DNA of 64,000 nt. Source: Pseudomonas sp. QS1027. GTDB lineage: Bacteria; Pseudomonadota; Gammaproteobacteria; Pseudomonadales; Pseudomonadaceae. Of this stretch, positions 26,139 to 35,841 are shown in pieces. The stretch is taken from positions 1 through 64,000 of the forward strand of contig NZ_PHSU01000020.1 of the NCBI RefSeq assembly GCF_002814235.1, in the 5' to 3' direction. The position numbers were made by a program, and so were the translations under genes. A model generated the notes under the pieces. That model made no database searches, was not told the DNA's origin, and was given only the letters and a program-made list of their open reading frames with translations. Positions within the stretch are counted from its first letter, which is position 1; each line of letters starts with the position of its first letter.

Positions 26139-26897
26139 ATGCGCCGTTTGCTTTTTTCGCTGTTGATGTTCTGCACCTTGCCCGCCTGGGCAGACAACCA
26201 CGACCAGCTGTACCGGGTCGCCGGTTGGCCGGAACAACGCGCGCATTTCAACGATGCCCTGAGCGCCGCCCAGCAAAAGTACCGCAACAGCCTGCCGCCG
26301 GCGGTCTATGACGCGCTGGTGAGCAACAGCAACCAGCGTTTCGCGCCCGAGGCCATGGACCAGCGGGCCGAGGCCCAGTTGCGCCAGAACCTCGCCAATC
26401 CGAAGCCGGCCCTGACGTTCTTCCAGTCACCGCTGGGACGCAAGATCGTTTCCGCTGAATTGCTCGCCACCCGCCGCGACCAATTGGCCAAGAACGCCAA
26501 GGGCCTGCCGCATATCGAAGCCAGTGCCACCCGTCGCCTGCTGATCAACCACCTGGGCCGTGCGCTGCCGGCGCGCGAAGCCGGGGCCGAAGTCAGCCTG
26601 GCTATCGCCGGCGTCGCGGCCGACAGCCTGAGCTCGATGATCCCCGGCCTGCTCGGTGCCGGCGCGGCGCAAGGCATGTTGAACGGCCAGCGCGAGCGGT
26701 TGATGGAACAGATCGGCAGCGACCTGGATAACACCCTGCTCTATGTCTATCGTGGCCTGTCCGACCCGGAGCTGGAAGAATTCAGCACCTTTGCCGAGTC
26801 GCCGGAAGGCAAGGCCTACTACCAGGCCGCGCTGGCCGCGATCCGCGCGGGATTGGCGGTGGGTCAGAACCTGACAGCCACTCCGCCTGAAAACTGA
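26139..26897 (+). CDS. DUF2059-domain exported protein
   Basis: A 252-residue exported, mostly helical protein. The signal peptide MRRLLFSLLMFCTLPAWA is cleaved before DNHDQ. The C-terminal ~60 residues (LYVYRGLSDPELEEFSTFAESPEGKAYYQAALAAI) match the DUF2059 pattern, in which helix pairs contain the ...LSDxELxxhxxFxxSPxG motif. Function is unknown. It stands alone, divergent from the oxygenase operon. Confidence 0.83.
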   Translation: MRRLLFSLLMFCTLPAWADNHDQLYRVAGWPEQRAHFNDALSAAQQKYRNSLPPAVYDALVSNSNQRFAPEAMDQRAEAQLRQNLANPKPALTFFQSPLGRKIVSAELLATRRDQLAKNAKGLPHIEASATRRLLINHLGRALPAREAGAEVSLAIAGVAADSLSSMIPGLLGAGAAQGMLNGQRERLMEQIGSDLDNTLLYVYRGLSDPELEEFSTFAESPEGKAYYQAALAAIRAGLAVGQNLTATPPEN

Positions 26898-26998
26898 ATG
26901 CAATACATCCGGGCCTGTAACGGTCGAAATCCGGGCGTAATATGAAAGCCCGGGCGCCATCCATGCAGTAGGTTCGCCTCCCCCCAAGGAGACTACTC

Positions 26999-27499
26999 AT
27001 GTACAGCATCCACCTTGCTAGCGCCGCGGACATCGAGGGTATCGCCCAACTGCTCCAGGCCAATGCCCCTTCCCAGGGCGGCTCACTGACCGGGGAATTC
27101 CCTCTCGACAAGGTCAGGCAGATGGCCCTTGGCGGCTCACCCGTGGTGGTCGCCTCCCGCGATGACAGGGTCGTTGGCGTGCTGTTCAGCGCGGCAAAAG
27201 ACATGCACCCCGCCCCGCCGTCGATCACCGCCATGCTGGCCGCCTGGCCAGGCACGCCCGACGCCTATGTGTACGGCCCCGCCTGTATTGCCAGCACGGA
27301 AAGGGGCCAAGGCCTTCTGCCTCGGCTCTACGCACAACTTCAGCAGCATTACCCCGGTCGTGAGGCGATTCTCTTCATACGCCGGGATAACAGCGCCTCG
27401 TTGCGCGCCCATGAACGCCTGGGCATGCGTGAAGTCGCGGGTTTTACGCTGGAGGGTGACGAATACGCCGTGCTCAGTGACCGACCGGCTGCGCAATAA
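26999..27499 (+). CDS. GNAT-family N-acetyltransferase
   Basis: A 166-residue acetyltransferase. The acetyl-CoA-binding motif A is ERGQGLLPRLYAQL (residues ~101-114), and the following HERLGMREVAGF segment is the usual motif B. The N-terminus YSIHLASAADIEGIAQLL is the first strand and helix of the fold. The substrate cannot be inferred. An AAGGAG ribosome-binding site lies about seven bases before the ATG. It is convergent with the RecQ-like gene. Confidence 0.86.
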   Translation: MYSIHLASAADIEGIAQLLQANAPSQGGSLTGEFPLDKVRQMALGGSPVVVASRDDRVVGVLFSAAKDMHPAPPSITAMLAAWPGTPDAYVYGPACIASTERGQGLLPRLYAQLQQHYPGREAILFIRRDNSASLRAHERLGMREVAGFTLEGDEYAVLSDRPAAQ

Positions 27500-27521
27500 G
27501 GCGCGCCACCCTCGCTAGCGC

Positions 27522-29468
<1,947 letters not shown>

Positions 29469-29699
29469 AAGCTGTCACTCCGTTGACCGCTGTGGATAAA
29501 CAAACCCTAGGCGGTCGGGCGAGAAAAGGTCCGAGGCAAGCATTACAAACTGCTACGGCGCGCCAGACTAGCGCAAAGCGGGCCGGAGCTGCGGGATAGC
29601 GACCAATACCCGGATACAAATCATCAGGTGCGTCCTGGTGAAAATACCGATTACATCGAAGCCACTTGGGGGACTGACACTCAGAACCCGACTGCCCTG

Positions 29700-29723
29700 C
29701 CCTTGAAACGGACGGTTCAAGGG
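29700..29723. other. Hairpin just upstream of the subtilase gene
   Basis: CCCTTGAAAC and GGTTCAAGGG form a nearly perfect 10-bp stem with a 4-base loop. It ends 24 bp before the subtilase ATG, inside the expected 5' leader. No T-run follows, so it is more likely an mRNA structure or operator than a terminator. Confidence 0.45.
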
Positions 29724-29747
29724 CTGTCGTTTGCACAGGAGCTTCAC

Positions 29748-30869
29748 ATGGATTCTGTACTTCAACGTCTCTCTTCGCTGCTTGGTCGGGGCCTGCTGCT
29801 GACCCCACTCATGCTCGGTGGCTGCCTGTACGACCTGGACTTCAAGCAGTCAGGCAAGACCGGGACCGAGCCACCCTCCAGCCGCTTCGAAACCCCGGAA
29901 TACAACGCCCAACGCGCCCTGCTCCTGGTCAAGGCATCGGCACTTTATGCACAGGGTGGCACCGGCAAAGGTGTCAGCGTGGCCATCATCGACTCGGGCC
30001 TCAACCCTGAACTGCCCGAATTCAAGGGCCGTCTCGCCACCCCCGGTCACGACTATGTACGCGACATCCCCGAACTGATCGATCCCCACGGCCATGGCAC
30101 CCAGATGGCCGGCATTATCGCCGCCAACCGCGACGGCCAAGGCATGCACGGCATCGCTTTCGACGCCAAGCTCATAGCGATGCGCATCGGCGACAACAAC
30201 GAACCGTTCTTTTTCGACGATCAGATCGCCCGCGCCTGGAAAGACAGCTTCGCCGCCGGGGCCCGAATCCTGAGTAACTCCTGGGCCAACGACATTCCCG
30301 CCACCGAAATCACTGAAGCGCGTTACAAACAAGTGATGGGCGACTCCTTACCGGTCGCTCGCCAGTTGGTGGCCGACGGTGCCGTGTTTGTTTTTCCCAC
30401 GGGCAATGAGCTACGCCGCGAACCCCTGGCCGAACCTGGCCTGCCCATGGCCTTGCCGGAGCTGGAAAAGGGTTGGATCGCCGTGGTGGCGCTGAAGAAC
30501 GACGGCACGGCCATCAACCAGAAGTCCAACTACTGTGGCGTGGCCGAACGCTGGTGCATCGCGGTCCCGGGCGGGGATGGTGGCGTCGACAAAGGTTTGC
30601 TGACCACCAGTGCCAAGGGCGGCTACAAGGAAACGGCCGGCACCTCGCCTGCCGTGGCGCTGGTCAGTGGTGCGCTCGCCGCCCTGCAAAGTCGCTTTCC
30701 CGAACTCACGCCCCAGCAACTGCGCGATGTATTGCTCGATAGCGCCAACAACAGCGGACTGTTTGCCAAGGGCGAGGCTTACGGGCGCGGCCTGATGGAC
30801 CTGGCGGCAGCGACGCGACTGGCAGGCGAACGTGCGAAGCAGCAGCCGACCAATCTCGCCTACCGATAA
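29748..30869 (+). CDS. S8-family subtilisin-like serine peptidase, predicted lipoprotein
   Basis: A 373-residue subtilase. The catalytic triad is Asp82 in VAIIDSGLNPEL, His116 in DPHGHGTQMAGII and Ser300 in AGTSPAVALVSG; the oxyanion Asn lies in FPTGNE. The N-terminus has a lipobox (LMLGGC, Cys26), so the mature enzyme should be anchored in the outer membrane by Lgt/Lsp processing. No long inhibitor propeptide is visible, unlike classical secreted subtilisins. The ATG at 29748 is preceded by CAGGAG; the longer frame from 29628 adds a segment that would bury the lipobox. It lies at the edge of an accessory interval. Confidence 0.9.
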   Translation: MDSVLQRLSSLLGRGLLLTPLMLGGCLYDLDFKQSGKTGTEPPSSRFETPEYNAQRALLLVKASALYAQGGTGKGVSVAIIDSGLNPELPEFKGRLATPGHDYVRDIPELIDPHGHGTQMAGIIAANRDGQGMHGIAFDAKLIAMRIGDNNEPFFFDDQIARAWKDSFAAGARILSNSWANDIPATEITEARYKQVMGDSLPVARQLVADGAVFVFPTGNELRREPLAEPGLPMALPELEKGWIAVVALKNDGTAINQKSNYCGVAERWCIAVPGGDGGVDKGLLTTSAKGGYKETAGTSPAVALVSGALAALQSRFPELTPQQLRDVLLDSANNSGLFAKGEAYGRGLMDLAAATRLAGERAKQQPTNLAYR

Positions 30870-30885
30870 CGGCCTCCATAAACGA

Positions 30886-30911
30886 ACAACGCGCCAGACA
30901 GGGCGCGTTGT
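30886..30911. terminator. Probable terminator hairpin after the subtilase gene
   Basis: ACAACGCGCC and GGCGCGTTGT form a perfect 10-bp stem with a 6-base loop, 17 bp after the stop codon. Only a weak T-run (GATTTGG) follows, so termination efficiency is uncertain. Confidence 0.6.
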
Positions 30912-31105
30912 CGATTTGGCCGAACTGCCGAATGCCGGGGCAACGGCCTTGTCATCCGTCTCGCCTTTCTATCAGGGAAAGTTTCATTTTTGTGGAGTCG
31001 TCGTTACTCGCCAACGGCCGTTTAACGATTTAATCTGCGACTCCCCTTAAAGCCCACGAGAAAGCGCCGATAACCCGCTGACTCACCAAGGAAGGCAGCG
31101 GCGAT

Positions 31106-31885
31106 ATGCATCCCCCCGAGCAAGAAGATGACGATGGCGTCATCCGTTTCAAACGCCTGCACCCCGAACATTTCGATGTGGTGCTGGGATCGCACCCGGC
31201 CAAACAGAAAGTCCCGCGCCCAGTTCAGCCAAGGTCCTACGGCATGTGGGTGTTGGTGCTGATACTGGTGGGCATGCTCGGCTACATGACGGTCAACCGT
31301 AACAACAGCCACCCGATCCCTATCCCGGCACTGCCGGCGGCTGAGCCGATGCCGACTGAAACATCCGAACCGCCCGAAGCGCCGATGGCGCCAGTGGAGC
31401 CGGTGCAGGCGCATCCGGAACCCACCGCCAAACTCGTTCCGGCACCTGCACCGCAAGTGGTGGTCGTGGTGCAGACCCAGGCCCCGGCGGCAGCATCCGC
31501 CACGGTCTCGGCACCCGTGCCGAAGGTCCAGGGTCTGGTGTCGGCCAGCTACCTGGCCGGTTACCAGGCCAACTTGAATGCGCCTGAAGCCAGGCAGACA
31601 CGCCAGTACGAAATCGCCACGGTCAGCATTCGTGAATGGGACGGTCGTGACCGCTACCAGGCGAAATGGCGGATCTTCAACAACGTCATCGACAACGCCA
31701 GCGTCTGCGGTAACTTCCTGGCCGGCAGCACCGAGCGCCGCGAATGCCGCAAATCGGCGGAGGTCTTTTTCAAGGAACAATGCGGCGAATGGGAGAAGCG
31801 CTGGAACCGCGACCAGGATGAGAAAAGCAAGGGGATGCAGGTGCGCTATTGCACGGCGATGAAGACGTATAGCGCGGCGGAGTGA
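31106..31885 (+). CDS. Unrecognised single-pass membrane protein with Pro/Ala-rich stalk
   Basis: A 259-residue protein that I do not recognise. Residues 1-46 are cytoplasmic and charged. Residues ~47-65 (YGMWVLVLILVGMLGYMTV) form one membrane helix. Residues ~68-145 are rich in Pro, Ala, Glu and Val, like the periplasmic stalk of TonB-type proteins, and residues ~150-259 make a folded domain with four cysteines (VCGNF, ECRKS, QCGEW, YCTAM) that could form two disulfides. The layout suggests an inner-membrane protein reaching into the periplasm. Codon use looks like that of the host. It stands alone between the subtilase and the delta-60 gene. Confidence 0.75.
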   Translation: MHPPEQEDDDGVIRFKRLHPEHFDVVLGSHPAKQKVPRPVQPRSYGMWVLVLILVGMLGYMTVNRNNSHPIPIPALPAAEPMPTETSEPPEAPMAPVEPVQAHPEPTAKLVPAPAPQVVVVVQTQAPAAASATVSAPVPKVQGLVSASYLAGYQANLNAPEARQTRQYEIATVSIREWDGRDRYQAKWRIFNNVIDNASVCGNFLAGSTERRECRKSAEVFFKEQCGEWEKRWNRDQDEKSKGMQVRYCTAMKTYSAAE

Positions 31886-32009
31886 ATCACTACTCAACGC
31901 CCGACACGGAGTATGTGGAGTGAGTCCAGCAACCAAGGCGTTATGACGACCGTTGTTATCGCACCCGGTCAACCATATCGCCCCGGCATCTGGACTCAGC
32001 CACCGAAAG

Positions 32010-33302
32010 TCAGCCCTTCAGTCGAAGTACAAATGGGGTTGAAATCCGATCACGGACATATCGGCCCGTTACAACAATCCCATTGTCCGGCTGTATAGCC
32101 AACGCCGCCCGATAAACCCAGTCTTTCACATCAATTCGCGTCCAGCCATCGTTGCTGCCAAAGGTCACATCCAGATCACCGTTCGGCAGGTAACGCCCGA
32201 CAACCAGATCTTCGACATCGAGATCACCCGCAGTGCCACAGGTGACGATATATCCGTTCCTCTGAATCGAACCGTCCTGCCAGCCCGATCTCGTATCGTC
32301 CATATGGGTCAGGACGGGCTCGCCCCCATTGAAATCCGAATCCTTTCCACCCTCCTTGTCGATACTCGCCAATAGCCCCTCATACACAAACGTGGCCACG
32401 TTAACACCTGAACCGACGCCCAATATTTTCAGGTTGTTCTGCAATACGACCCTCATGAAGTTTCCCCAACTGCTGTAGTCCTCGTTGATCTCAAAAACAA
32501 AACCATCCAGGCCAAAAGCCAGGTCAAGACGACCGTCCATATGCAGGCGAACCCAGGTCCTGTGATTCCCTCGCGGAGCCTGTATAAACCCGGCCAAATA
32601 GATATAACCATTGGCCACCAAGATTTGCCGTGTATTTACGTGGTATTCAGGATGCGCGACAACAACGGCTCCCTTGTTACCGAATGCCTGTACGAGGTTA
32701 CCCGCTTCATCAAGACACATGAGCAGCGTCACGACCTTATTATCAATCCGTACCTTGCCACGCCCCGCAATATAGATACGCCCGTCATGTTCGAATAACG
32801 AAACGCTATCGGTATCAAGATACCTCGACGCCTTGTCCTTAACAGCAGAATCATCCTTGCTCATCTCGACCCCATCGAACTCATAGGTCGGAACGGCAGT
32901 ACCATTAACACCAAATGAGAGGTCTGGCATTCCGTCTGGATGATAACGGGCCAACCCAAACATATAACCTTCCTCGCCCACCACCCTACCGAGAATTAAA
33001 ACCTTGCCATCTGGCAACACAAGAACATTCTCTGCCACTGCTGGGAAACCTGGAAGGAACACGTTAGTAACAGGGACGCCACCATTGAAAAACCGGTCAA
33101 ATGTACCGTCTGGGTTCAGACCCGAAATTATATACTTGGAGTCCCAGAGCTCCGTACCGCCCACCACGTAGATCCTACCCTGGGGGGCAATTGCCACATC
33201 GGTTGCATCTGTACCGGGAAGGACAAGTATCTCCCCACCATTGAACTCCGGATCAAGTTCACCTGCACGCTGCGATTGCTCGGTCGTTATTTTATCGTTC
33301 AT
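32010..33302 (-). CDS. Delta-60 repeat (beta-propeller-like) protein
   Basis: A 430-residue protein built from repeats of the delta-60 type (DUF5122). At least five copies of the core x-DG-x-LD-x-xFG-x-xG are visible: LNPDGTFDRFFNGG, YHPDGMPDLSFGVNG, LDEAGNLVQAFGNKG, MDGRLDLAFGLDG and LPNGDLDVTFGSNDG, with flanking beta-strand pairs. It opens with LDPEFNGG. No signal peptide or membrane segment is evident. Such proteins are found scattered in Pseudomonas and are of unknown function; a lectin-like or surface role is speculative. The DNA is visibly richer in A/T than its neighbours, which suggests horizontal acquisition. Confidence 0.86.
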   Translation of the reverse strand: MNDKITTEQSQRAGELDPEFNGGEILVLPGTDATDVAIAPQGRIYVVGGTELWDSKYIISGLNPDGTFDRFFNGGVPVTNVFLPGFPAVAENVLVLPDGKVLILGRVVGEEGYMFGLARYHPDGMPDLSFGVNGTAVPTYEFDGVEMSKDDSAVKDKASRYLDTDSVSLFEHDGRIYIAGRGKVRIDNKVVTLLMCLDEAGNLVQAFGNKGAVVVAHPEYHVNTRQILVANGYIYLAGFIQAPRGNHRTWVRLHMDGRLDLAFGLDGFVFEINEDYSSWGNFMRVVLQNNLKILGVGSGVNVATFVYEGLLASIDKEGGKDSDFNGGEPVLTHMDDTRSGWQDGSIQRNGYIVTCGTAGDLDVEDLVVGRYLPNGDLDVTFGSNDGWTRIDVKDWVYRAALAIQPDNGIVVTGRYVRDRISTPFVLRLKG

Positions 33303-33524
33303 AGCTAAGTCCTTCTTATTGTGGTGTTTGTTTACACCGGATAGAGAAGGATGGGTGCATCATTGGCGTCATCAGTGCGGCGCCCTGAAAAACTGTGAAT
33401 TGCCGCTGACTGGACCATCTGGACATACTGCGCCGCGCGGACCAATCATCCGCCCGCATTAATGTTGGGGTCAACGTTCAAAATATATAGCCCTTAAAAC
33501 TATGCGCGATAAATCGCAAAGCTC

Positions 33525-33773
33525 TTATTCCAGTATTGGTTTTAAATAGGGAGGCCACACATCTTGATTTTTCATCTCAATGGAACCTCGCCTATCCACA
33601 GTCCATGGACAGGCAACTTTTGCCGGTTGGATTTCGTCAAAAAAAAACATCACCAAACCGCTATCGTCGGCCGAGCGAGCAAACCGATAGGTAGCCACCT
33701 GACAATCCAAAATGCCACAGCTTGCGGAGCCGTAATAAAGCCCTCTATAGTTCGCGCCGTCGCTGCCAATTCA
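33525..33773 (-). pseudogene. Unidentified gene remnant (C-terminal fragment)
   Basis: An open frame of about 80 codons ends at the TAA near 33525 and is closed upstream by a TGA at about 33774-33776. It reads like real protein (GANYRGLYYGSASCGILDC, then VATYRFARSADDSGLVMFFF and DRRGSIEMKNQDVWPPYLKP) but has no ATG or GTG with a ribosome-binding site at its upstream end; a TTG at 33710 is the only weak candidate. I take it as the 3' end of a lost gene upstream of the delta-60 gene on the same strand. The ~220 bp on its left and ~210 bp on its right hold nothing I recognise. Confidence 0.4.
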
Positions 33774-33986
33774 GCGACCGGGTTTGGTCACCTGTCAGAG
33801 TGCGCACTAGCGCCACAGTGGATGTTGCAGGCGCGTTTCGTGCCGGCACGCTTCATGGCGGCTGTGTGCAGGACACCTTCGGGTGTGCCGGTGCGCTCTG
33901 CCGGTTGACCAACCTGTGCACAGTCCGCCACCCATCGCTTGGTCACGATGAGAGCGGATCAATGAAACTCATCAGAGCGCATACCT

Positions 33987-34277
33987 ATGAACACTCAAAA
34001 TCGTTACATCCCTCTCAGCACCAACTTCACCACAATCCCCGTCCTGGTCATCGGCACCAACGCCAGCCTCGACGACCTGCAAACCAGCGCCTATCAACGC
34101 CTTCAGGCGGCCAGCGACCTGCTGGAAACCATGACGTGTGTGAGCCTCATCACCACCTGCGACAAAGACTTCACCCACGTCACCAATGCCGCATACCTGT
34201 TGGTGCGTGAAGGCTGCGATCTGTTGCAACTGGTCCAGCAGCGGACGATGGCATTGAGCAGGCAAGTAGCTCAATAA
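33987..34277 (+). CDS. Small Pseudomonas-type protein, possibly DUF3077/DUF6124-like
   Basis: A 96-residue protein, mainly helical in its second half (LQTSAYQRLQAASDLLETMT; VTNAAYLLVREGCDLLQLVQ). The length, the central run of Leu-rich helix and the C-terminal helix resemble the small lineage-specific DUF3077/DUF6124 proteins of fluorescent pseudomonads, but the match is by overall look only. No signal peptide is seen. A hairpin follows 14 bp after the stop. Function unknown. Confidence 0.55.
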   Translation: MNTQNRYIPLSTNFTTIPVLVIGTNASLDDLQTSAYQRLQAASDLLETMTCVSLITTCDKDFTHVTNAAYLLVREGCDLLQLVQQRTMALSRQVAQ

Positions 34278-34290
34278 CATCACAACAAAC

Positions 34291-34318
34291 AGGCCATTTC
34301 ACTGATAGGAAATGGCCT
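34291..34318. terminator. Hairpin downstream of the small 33987 gene
   Basis: AGGCCATTTC and GAAATGGCCT form a perfect 10-bp stem with an 8-base loop. There is no clear T-run, so it may be a Rho-linked or stabilising hairpin rather than a classical terminator. Confidence 0.5.
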
Positions 34319-34440
34319 ACTTGCCTCGGACAATTCATAGCCACTTCAGAGAGCTCAACTACGCAAATACCAGCAGGGCCTGATTCAAGACGCCCTTCGA
34401 CTCCTCCATTGTCTTGGCTTTGAACAATATGGAGCGCCCC

Positions 34441-34869
34441 GTGCAGACATTAGAAAACCAACACCGAGCACTTGAAAAATGCCGACCTCAAGCCCAACCT
34501 AGCCGGGAATCCCTGTTCGAGCAGCCTCGTATCGACGCAGATTTCCTGCAAATGCATCTGAACGTTATTGAAGATCAGGGTTGCTTCGAACTGGCTGAGC
34601 ACGTCCACCTCAACAGCCGGCCAGACCGCCCAGCAGCACTTGAGCAAGCCCATGAAGCTACGGCCTATGACGAGTGGTTCAAGGCTCAGGTTCAAGCCAG
34701 TATCGATGACCCGCACCCCAGCATTTCCGATGAAGACGCTCAGCGATTGTTTGCAGCTAAGCGCAAAAAAAACCTGGTGATACCGACCAAAAATCGCCCG
34801 TGCCTCAGCTCGAATCATTGCTTTGCGTTACACTTTAACCCTATGCCCGGAGGTAAATCCCATGAGTAA
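34441..34869 (+). CDS. Antitoxin-like ORF, possibly degenerate, overlapping yhfG
   Basis: An open frame starting at GTG 34441 (GGAG seven bases upstream) or ATG 34429. Residues ~80-112 (AYDEWFKAQVQASIDD, then PHPSISDEDAQRLFAAKRKK) strongly resemble the C-terminal part of RelB/ParD-type antitoxins of pseudomonads. The N-terminal ~75 residues look unrelated, and the last ~30 (NLVIPTKNRPCLSSNHCFAL onward) appear to be read-through of the region in front of yhfG. No matching RelE/ParE toxin follows; instead yhfG-fic is there, overlapping by 8 bp. It may be a decayed antitoxin gene or a real upstream partner of yhfG. Confidence 0.45.
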   Translation: MQTLENQHRALEKCRPQAQPSRESLFEQPRIDADFLQMHLNVIEDQGCFELAEHVHLNSRPDRPAALEQAHEATAYDEWFKAQVQASIDDPHPSISDEDAQRLFAAKRKKNLVIPTKNRPCLSSNHCFALHFNPMPGGKSHE

Positions 34870-35032
34870 ACTGACCTTTCAGGAAAAGCAGGATCACTAC
34901 AACAGGATCCGCAGATCAAACTGCCTCGCAAGCCTTCGTTTGGAAGGCTTCAACACCACACCTGCCGATCTGGAAAAGCCACTTCCGACGATGGAAGCCG
35001 TCCTCAACAAATATCGCAACACCTCACGCTAA
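34862..35032 (+). CDS. yhfG: YhfG-family antitoxin of Fic (AntF-type)
   Basis: A 56-residue antitoxin. It contains the Fic-inhibitory helix motif [S/T]xxxE[G/N] as S24-LRL-E28-G29 in LASLRLEGF, in which the Glu reaches into the Fic active site and blocks productive ATP binding (class I Fic regulation). The ATG at 34862 has GGAGGT at optimal distance; the longer frame from 34823 lacks this. Its stop codon shares one base with the fic ATG (TAATG), giving tight translational coupling. An equivalent AntF/Fic-1 pair has been described in P. fluorescens 2P24. Confidence 0.88.
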   Translation: MSKLTFQEKQDHYNRIRRSNCLASLRLEGFNTTPADLEKPLPTMEAVLNKYRNTSR

Positions 35033-35637
35033 TGGTCGACAAATACGGAGCTGGCCAGGACCCGTATTGCTACCCAGGCACTGATGCCTTGCGCAACCGG
35101 CTAGACATCAGAGACGAACAGACCCTCAATGACGCAGAGCAGGCCATCTACGAGATAGCCGCCGCTAGTAGAATCACCTTGAGCCCCCCGCCCTACGACT
35201 TAGCGTTTTTGCAACGCATCCATCAGACGCTTTTCTCGGAACTATATGAATGGGCCGGTCAGCTCAGGACTGTAAAAATCCAGAAGGCTGAAACAATGTT
35301 CTGCACTCCAGAGCGCATCGTCCCCGAGGCAGCAAAGATTTTTCGTGCTATGGAAGATGCTGGCTGGTTCGAAGACTTATCGCGGGCCGACCTTATAGTC
35401 GAAGTCGCTCAGGCCTATGGTGACCTGAATGTCATTCACCCCTTCCGTGAAGGCAATGGTCGCGCCCAGCGAATCCTGTTCGAAAACATCATTGTGAACA
35501 CAGGTTTCACAGTCGATTGGTGGGTAGTGAAAGAAGCGTCGTGGATTCCGGCGAACATCAGCGCCGTGATGTGCGATTACCGAGGCCTCGAAGTCATATT
35601 TGACCAATGCATCAGCGAAATGCCCCAAAAGTCGTAA
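35032..35637 (+). CDS. fic: Fic-domain AMP-transferase toxin
   Basis: A 201-residue Fic protein that transfers AMP to a target hydroxyl; related bacterial Fic toxins modify DNA gyrase and topoisomerase IV and stop growth. The complete active-site motif HPFREGNGR lies at residues ~136-144 with the catalytic His136 intact. The N-terminal part (LRNRLDIRDEQTLNDAE; LFSELYEWAGQLRT) is the usual Fic fold. It lacks an internal inhibitory helix, which is supplied by the YhfG protein encoded immediately upstream. Its stop is followed by ~300 bp of AT-rich sequence with a possible short RNA. Confidence 0.93.
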   Translation: MVDKYGAGQDPYCYPGTDALRNRLDIRDEQTLNDAEQAIYEIAAASRITLSPPPYDLAFLQRIHQTLFSELYEWAGQLRTVKIQKAETMFCTPERIVPEAAKIFRAMEDAGWFEDLSRADLIVEVAQAYGDLNVIHPFREGNGRAQRILFENIIVNTGFTVDWWVVKEASWIPANISAVMCDYRGLEVIFDQCISEMPQKS

Positions 35638-35741
35638 ATAGCTCGGTCTGGTCAGCGGCAGCATAACCACTTCATACCCAACAATCTGCACGAATCCGGC
35701 TGCACTGAAAAGATTTAATACAAAGACAGGATTCAAGTTTG

Positions 35742-35769
35742 TTGCATAAAAACTTGGCAAGTCTATAAA
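35742..35769 (+). promoter_or_regulatory. Candidate sigma-70 promoter downstream of fic
   Basis: TTGCAT (35742-35747), a 16-bp spacer and TATAAA (35764-35769) form a good sigma-70 match in the AT-rich gap after fic. It points at the hairpin at 35814-35840 and, beyond it, the DUF1493 gene. Confidence 0.55.
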
Positions 35770-35775
35770 ATTTCC

Positions 35776-35841
35776 ACAACGCATCTGGTTAACCATTTGC
35801 CCAATTTCCGAGGCCCGCATCGATTCGTCGAGCGGGTTTTC
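35776..35841 (+). ncRNA. Candidate short RNA between fic and the DUF1493 gene
   Basis: Transcription from the promoter at 35742-35769 would start near 35776. It would meet a strong hairpin at 35814-35840, a CCCGC/GCGGG outer stem and TCGA/TCGA inner stem capped by TTCG, followed by TTTT. This predicts an RNA of roughly 65 bases. The same hairpin could instead be the fic terminator, with the promoter being chance AT-rich sequence. Confidence 0.35.
35814..35840 (+). terminator. Rho-independent terminator downstream of fic
   Basis: CCCGC-a-TCGA-ttcg-TCGA-GCGGG is followed by TTTT. The stable UUCG loop and GC stem make it a convincing terminator on the plus strand for fic or for the candidate short RNA. 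Confidence 0.75.

Noticed and set aside
32541..32798. Plus-strand 85-codon frame inside the delta-60 gene
   Set aside because: It lies wholly within a repeat protein gene on the other strand and lacks a ribosome-binding site or homology.
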